Assembly (NCBI RefSeq): GCF_965219885.1
Contig: NZ_CBDCOT010000009.1
Coordinates: 2,722,975 to 2,786,974 of the forward strand
Length of the DNA: 64,000 nt
Origin: Curvivirga sp965219885
GTDB taxonomy: Bacteria > Pseudomonadota > Alphaproteobacteria > UBA8366 > Aestuariispiraceae
Reading direction: 5' to 3'
A program made the translations under genes and the position numbers. The notes under the pieces are model-generated. The model was not told where the DNA came from, made no database searches, and saw nothing but the letters and a program-made list of their open reading frames with translations. This document shows positions 1-8,787 of this stretch, piece by piece (positions within the stretch are counted from its first letter, which is position 1; each line of letters opens with the position of its first letter).

Positions 1-1465
1 AGAAGCGTTTTCCAATTAAGACAGGGTTACCCCTTTTTCCTTCAAAGGTAGGAATGCATATTTCTCGGTTATCTTCTACGGAAAAACTGGCAAAAACCAA
101 TTCAAGATCCTGAGGACTAAGAAGCGGCATGTCACTTAAACATATCATTGCGGCATCACAATCATCTGGAAGATTGGATATTCCTGCTTTTAGTGAAGAC
201 GCAATACCTGTTTCATAGTCAGGATTATGTACGATTGACACTTTATATTTAGAAAGAATGACGTCTATTTCTTTTGGGTTATGGCCTGTGACGACAGTTA
301 TATAGTCAACGTTGGTTTCTTGAACACATTCCATGGCGTGATCAAGCAAAGCTTTATTGTTATATTGAGTCAGCAATTTATTATCTTTTCCCATACGTCT
401 AGATTGCCCTGCGGCTAGCACGACAATACCAAATTTCGCTACTTTGCCTGATGAATAATCTTGTTCATATTGATAGCGGGGGGCAGGGCGGCTTGGTATT
501 TCTTTCAATAAACCACCAACTGACATTGTTGCCATATCGCGCCTGTTTATAGGTATCTCCGCACATACACGCTGTAAAACCCAATCAAAACCATTTAACT
601 TTGGAGAGCGTGCACAACCGGGCATGGCAATAATAGGTATATCCCTGTAGGTGCCTAACAAAAGGAGGTTTCCGGGATCAACGGGCATGCCATATTGCTG
701 GATTACACCCCCAACCGAATTAATTGCTGCTGGAATAATGTCGCGTTTATCAGTAATAGCAGATGCGCCCGTTAAAATAATTAACCTTGTATCATCTGAT
801 ATGCGTTCTATAGCGTCTTTAACGCTCTCAACTTGATGCTTAACACGTTCCTCATGAATGATTTTTGCTGACAATTGATTCAATCTATTTTCAAGCGTGC
901 GCGTAGTTTTATCCAATACCGATGTTTTTACAGATGGAAGTTCCGTTTGAATTAAGGTTACTTTTTTTTGTCGGAAGACATGAAGTTGAAGTTGTCCTTT
1001 TGTAAGATGCTCGATCGCTTCTTCTAGTTTGCTACTCGGTACGGAAAAGGGAATGATTTTTATCGTAGCAACCAACTGTTTAGATTGTACAAATGAATGA
1101 TTGGGTAAAGTCGCAATGGTAATACCTTCATCAATCATATTAAAACTGACTACATCTTCGGCGGAAAATGTAAAGATTCCTGAATGTTTGGCGCTAATGT
1201 TTACTCTGCCAGTGAATGGTGCTGTGACATCTAGAGATGCAGTATCTATTGTTTTTGATAAAAAAGCAGCGGCTTGATCTTCATGAATATCATCTTCTTC
1301 AAGAATAGCGACTGTTAGAGCCTTAATTTCTTCGGCATTAAGGCTCTGAATATCTCGCTCTGAAAGAGAGCGGCCTTTCTTAAAATTTAAGTTTTTTGTC
1401 TTTAAGCTATGGGCCAAAAGAAAACCTGGTTCTAATGCTGATATGGAGCAGTCTTCAAATCTCAT
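1..1465 (-). CDS. Molybdopterin-binding / MobA-like nucleotidyltransferase fusion protein (3' end outside window)
   Basis: The reading frame is open from the start at 1465 to the window edge, giving about 488 codons without the C-terminus. The N-terminal two thirds resemble the molybdopterin-binding (MoeA/MoaB-like) domain, with an ILTGASAITDKRD segment near residues 226-238. From about residue 345 there is a MobA/CoxI-type NTP transferase with LAAGQSRRMGK and, near residue 440, CLSDMP, the usual acidic nucleotide/metal-binding segment. Such fusions are known in alphaproteobacteria next to xanthine dehydrogenase or CO-dehydrogenase-like genes and are thought to convert Mo-molybdopterin to its cytidine dinucleotide form (family knowledge). 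The ATG overlaps the xdhC-like stop codon as ATGA, so the two are probably translationally coupled. The nucleotide specificity (CTP or GTP) cannot be read from the sequence. Confidence 0.85.
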   Translation of the reverse strand, partial: MRFEDCSISALEPGFLLAHSLKTKNLNFKKGRSLSERDIQSLNAEEIKALTVAILEEDDIHEDQAAAFLSKTIDTASLDVTAPFTGRVNISAKHSGIFTFSAEDVVSFNMIDEGITIATLPNHSFVQSKQLVATIKIIPFSVPSSKLEEAIEHLTKGQLQLHVFRQKKVTLIQTELPSVKTSVLDKTTRTLENRLNQLSAKIIHEERVKHQVESVKDAIERISDDTRLIILTGASAITDKRDIIPAAINSVGGVIQQYGMPVDPGNLLLLGTYRDIPIIAMPGCARSPKLNGFDWVLQRVCAEIPINRRDMATMSVGGLLKEIPSRPAPRYQYEQDYSSGKVAKFGIVVLAAGQSRRMGKDNKLLTQYNNKALLDHAMECVQETNVDYITVVTGHNPKEIDVILSKYKVSIVHNPDYETGIASSLKAGISNLPDDCDAAMICLSDMPLLSPQDLELVFASFSVEDNREICIPTFEGKRGNPVLIGKRF

Positions 1466-2514
1466 TTGTTGCCCTTTGCACCGCGTAAAGAAAGGGTGAC
1501 TTGCCCAAGGATAGCGACGGCAATTTCCGCAGGGGAGGATGCACCGATATCCAAACCGATAGGGGCATCAATTCTATTTATTTCTTCTTGATTGAAACCT
1601 TGATCTTTAAGACGTTCAATACGTGCTGCATGCGTTTTTTTACTACCTAAAGCACCGATATAAAACGCTTTGGATTTTAGAGCAGAGATTAACGCCGGAT
1701 CATCAAGCTTTGGATCATGTGTTAAGGTAACTACAGCACATCGGTGATTAAGGTTGGCTTCGTCTAAAACCTCATCAGCCCATCTTTGTTCTATCTTAAT
1801 ATTAGGAAATCTTTCCTCTGTTGCCCAGGCGGTCCGATGATCGATCAGTATGACGTCGTATCCAGTCGCTTTTGCCATCGGTGCAAGAGCTTGCGAGATA
1901 TGGACCGCGCCAGTGATATACATGCGCATTGGTGGATTAAAGGGATTGATGAAAACCTCTGTGTCATCTTCCAAAGTCACTAAGTGACCTTTGTCCATAC
2001 GGATTGCTTTATCTACATTGTCATTTAATTGCAGGTATGTTTCTGGAAGTTCATCATTTAATTGGTAGGCAAAAGAGGAACCAGTGCGAAGGTTTGTAAG
2101 GCATACAATTGCTTTTCCGTCTTTTTGTGCTTCAATAACTCGATGAAAGGTAGGTAATGTTTGTTGATTAATACTTTCTACATACACTTTGACCGTACCA
2201 CCGCAGGCCAGTCCGACTTCCCAGGCCATTTCGTCTGAAACGCCAAATTCCATAATTTGAGGATCAGCGCCATCCATAATATCTAAAGCTTCAGTGACAA
2301 CAGATGTTTCAATACAACCGCCTGAAACGGAACCTTCAAATTGAGCATCTTCATTGACAATTAGCTGACTACCAACAGGTCGAGGGGAGGAGCCCCATGT
2401 GTGAACGACAGTTGCAATGGCAACTTTTTTCCCTTCTTTCAGCCATTCCTCAGCTTTAAGAAGTAATTCATTTTTTGAATGAATTTGCTGCGTTATGCAG
2501 GTTTTCCCTGTCAT
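1462..2514 (-). CDS. XdhC/CoxF-family molybdenum cofactor insertion protein
   Basis: A 350-residue two-domain XdhC-family protein. The N-terminal XdhC/CoxI domain has the glycine-rich stretch GSVSGGCIETSVV and the THVW/GSSPRP-like region near residues 35-80. The C-terminal XdhC Rossmann domain has LIDHR, LTHDPKLDD and GALGSKKTHAARIERL, ending with DIGASSPAEIAVAILG. Family members bind the mature molybdenum cofactor, protect it and pass it to the apo-hydroxylase, often with sulfuration. The gene starts 3 nt after the VWA gene stop with an AGGA ribosome site, and ends overlapping the MobA-like gene. This tight packing marks it as part of the same maturation operon as the hydroxylase upstream. 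Confidence 0.9.
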   Translation of the reverse strand: MTGKTCITQQIHSKNELLLKAEEWLKEGKKVAIATVVHTWGSSPRPVGSQLIVNEDAQFEGSVSGGCIETSVVTEALDIMDGADPQIMEFGVSDEMAWEVGLACGGTVKVYVESINQQTLPTFHRVIEAQKDGKAIVCLTNLRTGSSFAYQLNDELPETYLQLNDNVDKAIRMDKGHLVTLEDDTEVFINPFNPPMRMYITGAVHISQALAPMAKATGYDVILIDHRTAWATEERFPNIKIEQRWADEVLDEANLNHRCAVVTLTHDPKLDDPALISALKSKAFYIGALGSKKTHAARIERLKDQGFNQEEINRIDAPIGLDIGASSPAEIAVAILGQVTLSLRGAKGNK

Positions 2515-2517
2515 TTT

Positions 2518-3840
2518 CTAATCCTGTTCGCTTAATGCTTTTTGACGCCATTGAACCATTGCTTTGTGATCCATTACATGGTCATCAGCAAGTGCTTTTG
2601 CAAGTTGTGATAAGCTTTCTAAATTATGAATTGGGCGGAAATCGTCAACATGTTTAATAAGAGCCTGTGCACCCTTGGTCTTTGGCGCATATTCATTGTA
2701 TCGAAGTAATGGATTTAGCCATACCAATCGTCGACAAGATTTATGTAATCGCTCTATTTCGGTTTCAACACCTTCCGCACCTTGGCGATCTAGTCCATCC
2801 GTGATTAACAAGACCCAAGCACCTTGTCCTAAGACGCGACGTCCCCAAAACTTATTAAATTCGTGAAGGCTTTGACCTATGCGGGTGCCTCCTGACCAGT
2901 CCTTCACATTTTCCCCAATTTTGGCAATAGCCTCATCTGGATCCTTATAACGCAGATGTCGGGTGATATTATTCAGTTGAGTTCCAAATAAGAAACTGTG
3001 CACTCTGTCTCGATCATTGGTTAAACTATGTAGGAAATGTAGAAACATTCGTGAGTATTTTTCCATAGATCCCGAAATATCACAAAGCACGACCAATGGC
3101 GGCGGCAAAGTGCGTGGTGTCTTGTGGCGAAGCCAAATCATATCACCACCGCGACGAGAGGACGCACGCAACGTCGATCGCATATCCACTTTTTTGTTCA
3201 AGTGACTACGCTTGTAACGGCGTGTCATAACTTCGCCAATAGGAAGCGTTAATTGAGACATGACCTGTTTGGCTTCAGCAAGCTCTGCATTGGTCATCTT
3301 TTCAAAATCTTTAGTCGACAATACTTCCTGTCGGGAAAAAGTCATGGAAGCATCTAATTGCACTTCTTCACCCATATCATCCAAATCTGGCAAAATCGGA
3401 GGGGGCTTCTCACCTTTCATTGCTTCTGCAACTCGTGGCGACATATTATCGCGAAGGTTTTCCTGAACCATGTCATCGGTTTTGAAACTAGGCAGCATCA
3501 TCTGCATCATTTTTTCAAGAAAATTTGGATTTCGCCAAAAGACATGGAAAGCTTGATCGAATATTTCTCTTTGATCACGCCTATGTACAAAGACTGCATG
3601 TAAGGTCCAATAGAAGTCTTCACGCGTCCCTAAACCTACCGCACATATTGCTTCGATTGCATCTAGGGTTTTCCCCGGTCCTACTGGCAGTCCTGCTTTA
3701 CGTAAGACACGTGCAAAATGCATAATGTTATCCGCCATACGTCCGCCATCAGCCTGATGCATAAATAAATTTGCTGCAGGTAAGTTGGCTGCCGTCTTAT
3801 CTTCGGCAAGTTGGAGGTTTTTAGGCGTTGTATCAGACAT
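2518..3840 (-). CDS. CoxE-like VWA-domain protein
   Basis: A 440-residue protein of the CoxE/VWA-containing family. The C-terminal half holds a von Willebrand A fold with the MIDAS motif DISGSM near residue 253, followed by the GGTRIG loop near residue 320 and LITDGLDRQG near residue 345. The N-terminal part is charged and predicted soluble, with no signal peptide. In the CO dehydrogenase cluster of Oligotropha, CoxE works with the MoxR-type ATPase CoxD to activate the Mo-Cu site; here it lies directly downstream of such an ATPase (9 nt gap). The inferred role is post-translational activation of the neighbouring Mo hydroxylase. Whether it acts on a metal other than Mo is unknown. Confidence 0.88.
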   Translation of the reverse strand: MSDTTPKNLQLAEDKTAANLPAANLFMHQADGGRMADNIMHFARVLRKAGLPVGPGKTLDAIEAICAVGLGTREDFYWTLHAVFVHRRDQREIFDQAFHVFWRNPNFLEKMMQMMLPSFKTDDMVQENLRDNMSPRVAEAMKGEKPPPILPDLDDMGEEVQLDASMTFSRQEVLSTKDFEKMTNAELAEAKQVMSQLTLPIGEVMTRRYKRSHLNKKVDMRSTLRASSRRGGDMIWLRHKTPRTLPPPLVVLCDISGSMEKYSRMFLHFLHSLTNDRDRVHSFLFGTQLNNITRHLRYKDPDEAIAKIGENVKDWSGGTRIGQSLHEFNKFWGRRVLGQGAWVLLITDGLDRQGAEGVETEIERLHKSCRRLVWLNPLLRYNEYAPKTKGAQALIKHVDDFRPIHNLESLSQLAKALADDHVMDHKAMVQWRQKALSEQD

Positions 3841-3849
3841 CGGCGAAAT

Positions 3850-4767
3850 CTAGCTCGCTTTCATCATGTCAGCTTTTACTTCTTCAAGAAGTCGGGACGC
3901 TTCTGTTCCCTGAATCCGTTGAATGTCATCTTGATATTTCAAAATTGTACCAAGTGTATCGTTGATCGTATCCGGATCCAAAGCCATGCGATCCAGTTGA
4001 GTGAGAGCATGAGCCCAATCTATGGTTTCCGCCACTCCGGGAAGCTTAAATAAGTCAAGGTTGCGAAGTTTATTGATAAAACCAACAATTTGTTCAGATA
4101 GTTGTTCTGGCGCATCGGGCGCTTTGCGTTTTAAGATATCTAGTTCGCGTTCTGCGCTTGGGTAATCTACCCAGTGATAAAAACAACGACGTTTAATTGC
4201 ATCATGAATTTCACGCGTTCTGTTAGATGTAATGATTACAATGGGCGGTTCCTTAGCTTTAATTGTGCCAATTTCGGGCACGGTTACTTGAAAGTCAGAA
4301 AGCACTTCCAACAAGAAAGCTTCAAAAGGTTCATCTGTACGATCCAATTCGTCTATGAGTAAAATAGGCGGACCTGCTTCTTGTTCTTCCAAAGCTTGAA
4401 GAATAGGGCGTTTTATAAGGAATTGGTCAGAAAATAAATTTGATTGTAGTTGCTTCTTATTCATTTCCTGAGAGGCTTCACTCATACGAATTTCAACCAT
4501 TTGACGCGCATAATTCCATTCATAGACCGCGGAACTCACATCTAGCCCTTCATAACATTGTAAGCGAATTAATTTACGCCCGAGACATTGGCTTAACACT
4601 TTAGCTATTTCTGTTTTACCCACACCCGCTTCACCTTCAAGGAAAAGAGGGCGCCCAAGTTTCAATGCAAGGAAGAGAGCATTCGTTAAAGAACGATCAG
4701 CCACATAATTTCCTTGTTCCATAAGACTTAACGTCTCAACAACGGATGATGGCATAGAGTGTGACAT
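3850..4767 (-). CDS. MoxR-family AAA+ ATPase (CoxD-like)
   Basis: A 305-residue AAA+ ATPase of the MoxR group. Walker A is GEAGVGKTE near residues 44-52, Walker B is ILLIDELDRTDEPFEAFLLE near residues 136-155, and sensor 1 is IITSNRTREIHDAIKRRCF. The start at 4767 is preceded by GGGGGA. MoxR ATPases pair with VWA proteins as chaperones that insert or mature metal cofactors; the partner VWA gene is immediately downstream. CoxD of CO dehydrogenase clusters is the closest functional model, but here the hydroxylase lacks the CO dehydrogenase signature, so the reaction promoted is not known. Confidence 0.9.
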   Translation of the reverse strand: MSHSMPSSVVETLSLMEQGNYVADRSLTNALFLALKLGRPLFLEGEAGVGKTEIAKVLSQCLGRKLIRLQCYEGLDVSSAVYEWNYARQMVEIRMSEASQEMNKKQLQSNLFSDQFLIKRPILQALEEQEAGPPILLIDELDRTDEPFEAFLLEVLSDFQVTVPEIGTIKAKEPPIVIITSNRTREIHDAIKRRCFYHWVDYPSAERELDILKRKAPDAPEQLSEQIVGFINKLRNLDLFKLPGVAETIDWAHALTQLDRMALDPDTINDTLGTILKYQDDIQRIQGTEASRLLEEVKADMMKAS

Positions 4768-4835
4768 GGTTCCCCCAAAATATAGTTTTCTTATTCACAG
4801 AATAATAAGTTTTGATGGCTTCGGCTATATGCAAA

Positions 4836-4867
4836 ACTAAAAGGCGCCCGAAATTTCAGGCGCCCTT
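4836..4867 (-). terminator. Hairpin after the hydroxylase M-subunit gene
   Basis: GC-rich inverted repeat (AAGGCGCC at 4841-4848 and GGCGCCCTT at 4859-4867) separated by GAAATTTC. Read on the minus strand it ends in TTTTAGTTTT. It sits between the structural genes (S, L, M) and the maturation genes, so it could reduce transcription into the accessory genes. Confidence 0.6.
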
Positions 4868-4889
4868 AATGAATTAGATACAATAATGG

Positions 4890-5681
4890 CTAACAAGCTT
4901 GCACGGCACGTTTAGCCATCACACCAATCAGGTTTTTTCGATAAGCCGCAGAAGCATGTAAATCTTCGATCATCGCATCTTCTGGCATTGGAGAAACATC
5001 AACAGCATCCGCTGAAAAATCAGCTGATAAAGCTTCTTCCAGCTTATGAGCACGAAAGACGCCATCATTTCCAGCACCAGTTACTGCGACACGCACATCG
5101 TTCCCCGTTTTGGCCACAAAGACACCTGCTAAAGCATAACGAGACGCAGGGTTTGGGAATTTTTGATAGTTAGCGCTATCTACTTTAGGGAATTTTACTG
5201 CCGTGATGATTTCGTCTTCATCCAAAGCGGTCTCAAACAAGCCTGTAAAGAATTCTTCTGCAGATAATTCACGCTTAGTCGTGATGATCGTTGCACCTAA
5301 CCCCATGCAAGCTGCAGGATAATCAGCGGCAGGATCGTTATTTGCGATCGACCCGCCAATTGTACCACGGGTTCTCACTTGGTTATCACCTATATTCCCT
5401 GCCAATTCTGCAAGAGCAGGAATCACAGATTGAACATCTGAACTACTCGCAACTGTGGCATGCGTGGTCATGGCGCCAATTACAACGATATCACCATCAA
5501 CAGCAATGCCGGATAACCCGGCACTCGCCAGATCAATCACATCTTCGGGGGCTGCTAAGCGTTGTTTCATTGTGGGGATTAATGTTTGCCCACCGGCTAG
5601 AACTTTACCATCGTCACTTGCTGCTAATTTGCTTGCTGCATCCGCAGCGGAACTAGCTTTGTCATAATTAAATTCATACAT
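4890..5681 (-). CDS. Molybdenum hydroxylase FAD-binding medium subunit (CoxM-like)
   Basis: A 263-residue FAD subunit of the xanthine dehydrogenase/CO dehydrogenase family. FAD-binding motifs are AGGQTLIPTMKQRL near residue 30 and TRGTIGGSIANNDPAADYP near residues 100-118. A CO-dehydrogenase-type C-terminal domain follows (PNPASRYALAGVFVA near 175). The ATG at 5681 is preferred to a TTG 6 nt earlier because AAGGAG lies 8 nt upstream of it. The subunit takes electrons from the [2Fe-2S] subunit and passes them to a cytoplasmic or membrane acceptor. It follows the large-subunit gene closely, with its ribosome site overlapping the end of that gene. Confidence 0.93.
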   Translation of the reverse strand: MYEFNYDKASSAADAASKLAASDDGKVLAGGQTLIPTMKQRLAAPEDVIDLASAGLSGIAVDGDIVVIGAMTTHATVASSSDVQSVIPALAELAGNIGDNQVRTRGTIGGSIANNDPAADYPAACMGLGATIITTKRELSAEEFFTGLFETALDEDEIITAVKFPKVDSANYQKFPNPASRYALAGVFVAKTGNDVRVAVTGAGNDGVFRAHKLEEALSADFSADAVDVSPMPEDAMIEDLHASAAYRKNLIGVMAKRAVQAC

Positions 5682-5693
5682 GATCAAATCTCC

Positions 5694-8066
5694 TTATTCT
5701 GCGGCTTGAGCCATTTTAGCATCTTGGATTGCCTGCCACACTTTCTGTGGTGTCGCAGGCATGGAAATATCGGTGACTCCTAAATCCCACAGTGCATCAA
5801 CAATGGCATTGATAACGGATGGAGGAGAACCAATGGCGCCGACCTCACCACATCCTTTTACGCCAAGGCTGTTATGGGCACAAAGCGTTTCAGATGTTCC
5901 TACCTTAAAGCTAGGTAAGTCATCCGCACGTGGCATGGTGTAGTCCATATAGGAACCATTTAAAAGCTGACCGCTATCTTCGTCATAGACAGCGCCTTCA
6001 AGTAAGGCTTGTCCAATACCTTGCGCAAGACCGCCTTGAATTTGGCCTTCCACGATCATTGGATTAATAACGCGCCCAACATCATCCATCGCAGACATGG
6101 ATACAATTTCCGTAACGCCTGTTTCCGGATCAATTTCCACTTCACAGATATGACAACCGCCAGGGAAGGTGAAGTTGTTAGGGTCGTAGAAAGCTTGTTC
6201 CTCAAGCCCTGGTTCTAATTCATCATGTGGGAAATTATGCGGCACATAAGCTGTGAGTGCGACATCGCCAAAAGCCATTTCTTTATCAGTACCTGCAACA
6301 GTGAATTTACCATCGGCAAATTCAATGTCGCCTGCATCCGCTTCAAGAACGTGAGCAGCAATTTTCTTTGCTTTATCAACAACTTTATTTAGGGCCTTCA
6401 TCATGGCTTCGCCACCAACGGCGAGTGACCGAGACCCATAAGTGCCCATTCCAAATGCAACTTTGTTAGTGTCACCATGACTGATATCTACATTTTCAAT
6501 TGGAATGCCAAGTGTATCAGATACCAATTGTGCAAATGTCGTTTCATGACCTTGACCGTGACTATGTGAACCTGTGTAAACAGTAACTGAACCTGTTGGA
6601 TGTACACGAATATTAGCAGATTCAAATAAACCCGCACGTGCACCAAGAGAACCAACCACAGCACTAGGCGCGATACCGCATGCTTCAACATAAGTGGAAT
6701 AACCTAGGCCGCGTAACTTACCACGGTTTGCTGCCTCTGCTTTACGAGCCGCAAAACCATCCACATCAGCCATTTTTTGCGCACCTTCAAGTGTCGCAAA
6801 ATAGTTACCGCTATCATATTGCAATGCTACCGGTGTTTGATATGGAAAGGCGTCCGTTGGAATGAAATTCTTACGACGAATTTCGTCTTGTGGGATACCC
6901 ATTTCACGTGCAGCACGATCAACCAATCGTTCTAACAGATATGTTGCTTCTGGACGACCAGCGCCACGATAGGCATCAACAGGCACCGTATTGGTAAATA
7001 CAGCTTTTACATTACTGTAGATCACAGGTGTTGTGTAAACACCTGCCAACAACGTGGAATGCAGATATGTTGGAACACAGGTGGAGAAGGTAGACAGATA
7101 CGCCCCCATATTGGCTTTTGTATAAACGCGCAATCCGATGAACTTACCATCCGCATCTAGCGCCAATTCACAATGGGTCAAGTTATCACGACCATGTGCA
7201 TCAGAAACAAAGGCATCTGCGCGTTCACATGTCCATTTAATCGGGCGTTTTATCTGACCTGCTGCCCATGTCACGATCGCTTCTTCGGCATAGTGATAAA
7301 TCTTCGTACCAAAGCCGCCGCCAACATCAGGTGCCACAACGCGCAATTTATGTTCAGGGATTTGTAATACAAATGCCCCCATGAGTAGACGGATCACATG
7401 TGGGTTTTGTGAGGTTGTAAATAATGTATATTCACCTGTTGCTGTATCATATTCACCGATAGCTGCACGCGGCTCCATCGGGTTTGCAACAAGCCGATTA
7501 TTCACGATATCAAGACTAGTGATATGATGCGCTTTATCAAAAACAGCATTTACTTCTGCTTCGTCACCTAATTCCCAGTCGTAGCAAAGGTTACTTGGTA
7601 CATCATCATGTACAGCTGGACCGCCATTTACAGCATTTTCCATGTTTATGGATGCTGGTAGTTCTTCATACTCAACTTCCAATAACTCGGCTGCATCTTT
7701 AGCCTGGGCATATGTTTCTGCAATCACAATCGCAACTTGATCGCCAACATGGCGAACTTTACCTTGGGCAAGGGCAGGGTGGAATGGTTCATTCATAGGA
7801 CTGCCGTCCTTATTATTCACACCCCAACCACATGGGATGGAACCCACTTGCATATCCTCACCTGTAAAGACGGCAACTACACCATCTGCTTCTTTGACAG
7901 ATGATGTATCTATCGAATTGATTTTTGCATGTGCATAGGGGCTTCGGACAATATACCCATAGGTTTGATTAGGACGATTGATATCGTCTGTGTAATTTCC
8001 TTGTCCAGTTAGAAATCTAAAATCTTCTTTCCGGCGAACTGCAGCGCCGATTCCTGTATCACTCAT
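5694..8066 (-). CDS. Molybdenum hydroxylase large (molybdopterin-binding) subunit, form II CoxL-like
   Basis: A 790-residue large subunit of the xanthine oxidase family. Visible motifs are VGGGFGTK near residue 240, DAYRGAGRPEATYLLERL at residues 364-381, GQGHETTFAQ near 510, and GCGEVGAIGSPPSV near 735 containing the conserved glutamate of the Mo site. True aerobic CO dehydrogenases (form I CoxL) carry AYxCSFR with the copper-binding cysteine; here the loop is AYRGAGR, the form II signature, which lacks that cysteine. The substrate is therefore probably an aldehyde, heterocycle or other small organic compound and is unknown. The start is supported by GGGAG 6 nt upstream. Gene order S-L-M is typical. 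Confidence 0.95.
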   Translation of the reverse strand: MSDTGIGAAVRRKEDFRFLTGQGNYTDDINRPNQTYGYIVRSPYAHAKINSIDTSSVKEADGVVAVFTGEDMQVGSIPCGWGVNNKDGSPMNEPFHPALAQGKVRHVGDQVAIVIAETYAQAKDAAELLEVEYEELPASINMENAVNGGPAVHDDVPSNLCYDWELGDEAEVNAVFDKAHHITSLDIVNNRLVANPMEPRAAIGEYDTATGEYTLFTTSQNPHVIRLLMGAFVLQIPEHKLRVVAPDVGGGFGTKIYHYAEEAIVTWAAGQIKRPIKWTCERADAFVSDAHGRDNLTHCELALDADGKFIGLRVYTKANMGAYLSTFSTCVPTYLHSTLLAGVYTTPVIYSNVKAVFTNTVPVDAYRGAGRPEATYLLERLVDRAAREMGIPQDEIRRKNFIPTDAFPYQTPVALQYDSGNYFATLEGAQKMADVDGFAARKAEAANRGKLRGLGYSTYVEACGIAPSAVVGSLGARAGLFESANIRVHPTGSVTVYTGSHSHGQGHETTFAQLVSDTLGIPIENVDISHGDTNKVAFGMGTYGSRSLAVGGEAMMKALNKVVDKAKKIAAHVLEADAGDIEFADGKFTVAGTDKEMAFGDVALTAYVPHNFPHDELEPGLEEQAFYDPNNFTFPGGCHICEVEIDPETGVTEIVSMSAMDDVGRVINPMIVEGQIQGGLAQGIGQALLEGAVYDEDSGQLLNGSYMDYTMPRADDLPSFKVGTSETLCAHNSLGVKGCGEVGAIGSPPSVINAIVDALWDLGVTDISMPATPQKVWQAIQDAKMAQAAE

Positions 8067-8103
8067 GGTTTGCTCCCATAATCGAATGTTAAGAATAGGC
8101 GGC

Positions 8104-8577
8104 TTATTCAGCTGCTTTCATTGCGTTCGCGCCGTCCAGCACAGATTTCACGATATTGTGGTAACCAGTGCAGCGGCAAATGTTGCCTTCTAGGCCTTCG
8201 CGTACCAATTCTTCTGTGAGATTGGCATTTTTATTGGCAAGATCAATTGCACTCATCACCATGCCTGGCGTACAAAAACCACATTGTAATCCATGGTTTT
8301 CTTTGAAAGCTGCTTGCATTGGATGCATATCTTCACCATTTGCAAGACCTTCGATTGTGGTGATGCTTGATCCATCAGCCTGGACGGCTAACATGGTGCA
8401 GCTTTTTGCTGAATCGCCATCTACATGCACAACACAGGCACCACATTGGCTGGTGTCACATCCAACATGGGTGCCAGTTAGTTTGAGATGTTCACGAATA
8501 AATTCGACAAGTAGTGTACGAGGAGAAACTTCCCCCTCAACGGCTTTGCCATTCACAGTCATGGAGATTTTGACCAT
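8104..8577 (-). CDS. Molybdenum hydroxylase [2Fe-2S] small subunit (CoxS-like)
   Basis: A 157-residue iron-sulfur subunit with the plant-type [2Fe-2S] motif GCDTSQCGAC near residue 40 and the second cluster motifs CGFCTPGM near 100 and CRCTGY near 137. It relays electrons from the Mo site to FAD. The ATG at 8577 (MVKISMTVNGK) is chosen over a GTG at 8586, because the AGGAGGAG ribosome site lies about 10 nt before the ATG but only about 3 nt before the GTG. First gene of the hydroxylase operon; the upstream 8590-8740 region is AT-rich and must hold the promoter, though no clear -35/-10 pair stands out. Confidence 0.95.
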   Translation of the reverse strand: MVKISMTVNGKAVEGEVSPRTLLVEFIREHLKLTGTHVGCDTSQCGACVVHVDGDSAKSCTMLAVQADGSSITTIEGLANGEDMHPMQAAFKENHGLQCGFCTPGMVMSAIDLANKNANLTEELVREGLEGNICRCTGYHNIVKSVLDGANAMKAAE

Positions 8578-8740
8578 GTGCTTCACGCTCCTCCTGTTTG
8601 AGATCCAATCCCTCAGATTAAAATTTCACTTGAAATAAAATGTCGCTCTGAGGCAGTTTTTTGTTTTATTTTTTACAGTTTGCGGCGGAATGAATTTCAG
8701 GTCAAGAAGAGAAAAGTTAATTTGTTATTCAAATAAAATA

Positions 8741-8768
8741 TGTCGCGCCGCACAATCACGACGCGACA
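8741..8768 (-). terminator. Terminator downstream of the dienelactone hydrolase gene
   Basis: Inverted repeat TGTCGCGCCG / CGACGCGACA (one mismatch) at 8741-8750 and 8759-8768. On the minus strand it is followed by TATTTTATTTG. It lies just past the stop of the dienelactone hydrolase gene and separates it from the hydroxylase operon. Confidence 0.75.
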
Positions 8769-8787
8769 TCGAAAATAGGTATAGAAA

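Noticed and set aside
5694..8577. Naming the hydroxylase genes coxL, coxM and coxS
   Set aside because: The large subunit has AYRGAGR rather than the AYxCSFR motif of true CO dehydrogenases, so the specific symbols would mislead.
8168..8638. A 156-codon plus-strand frame opposite the [2Fe-2S] subunit gene
   Set aside because: It is the antisense of a clear iron-sulfur subunit and has no protein-like features.
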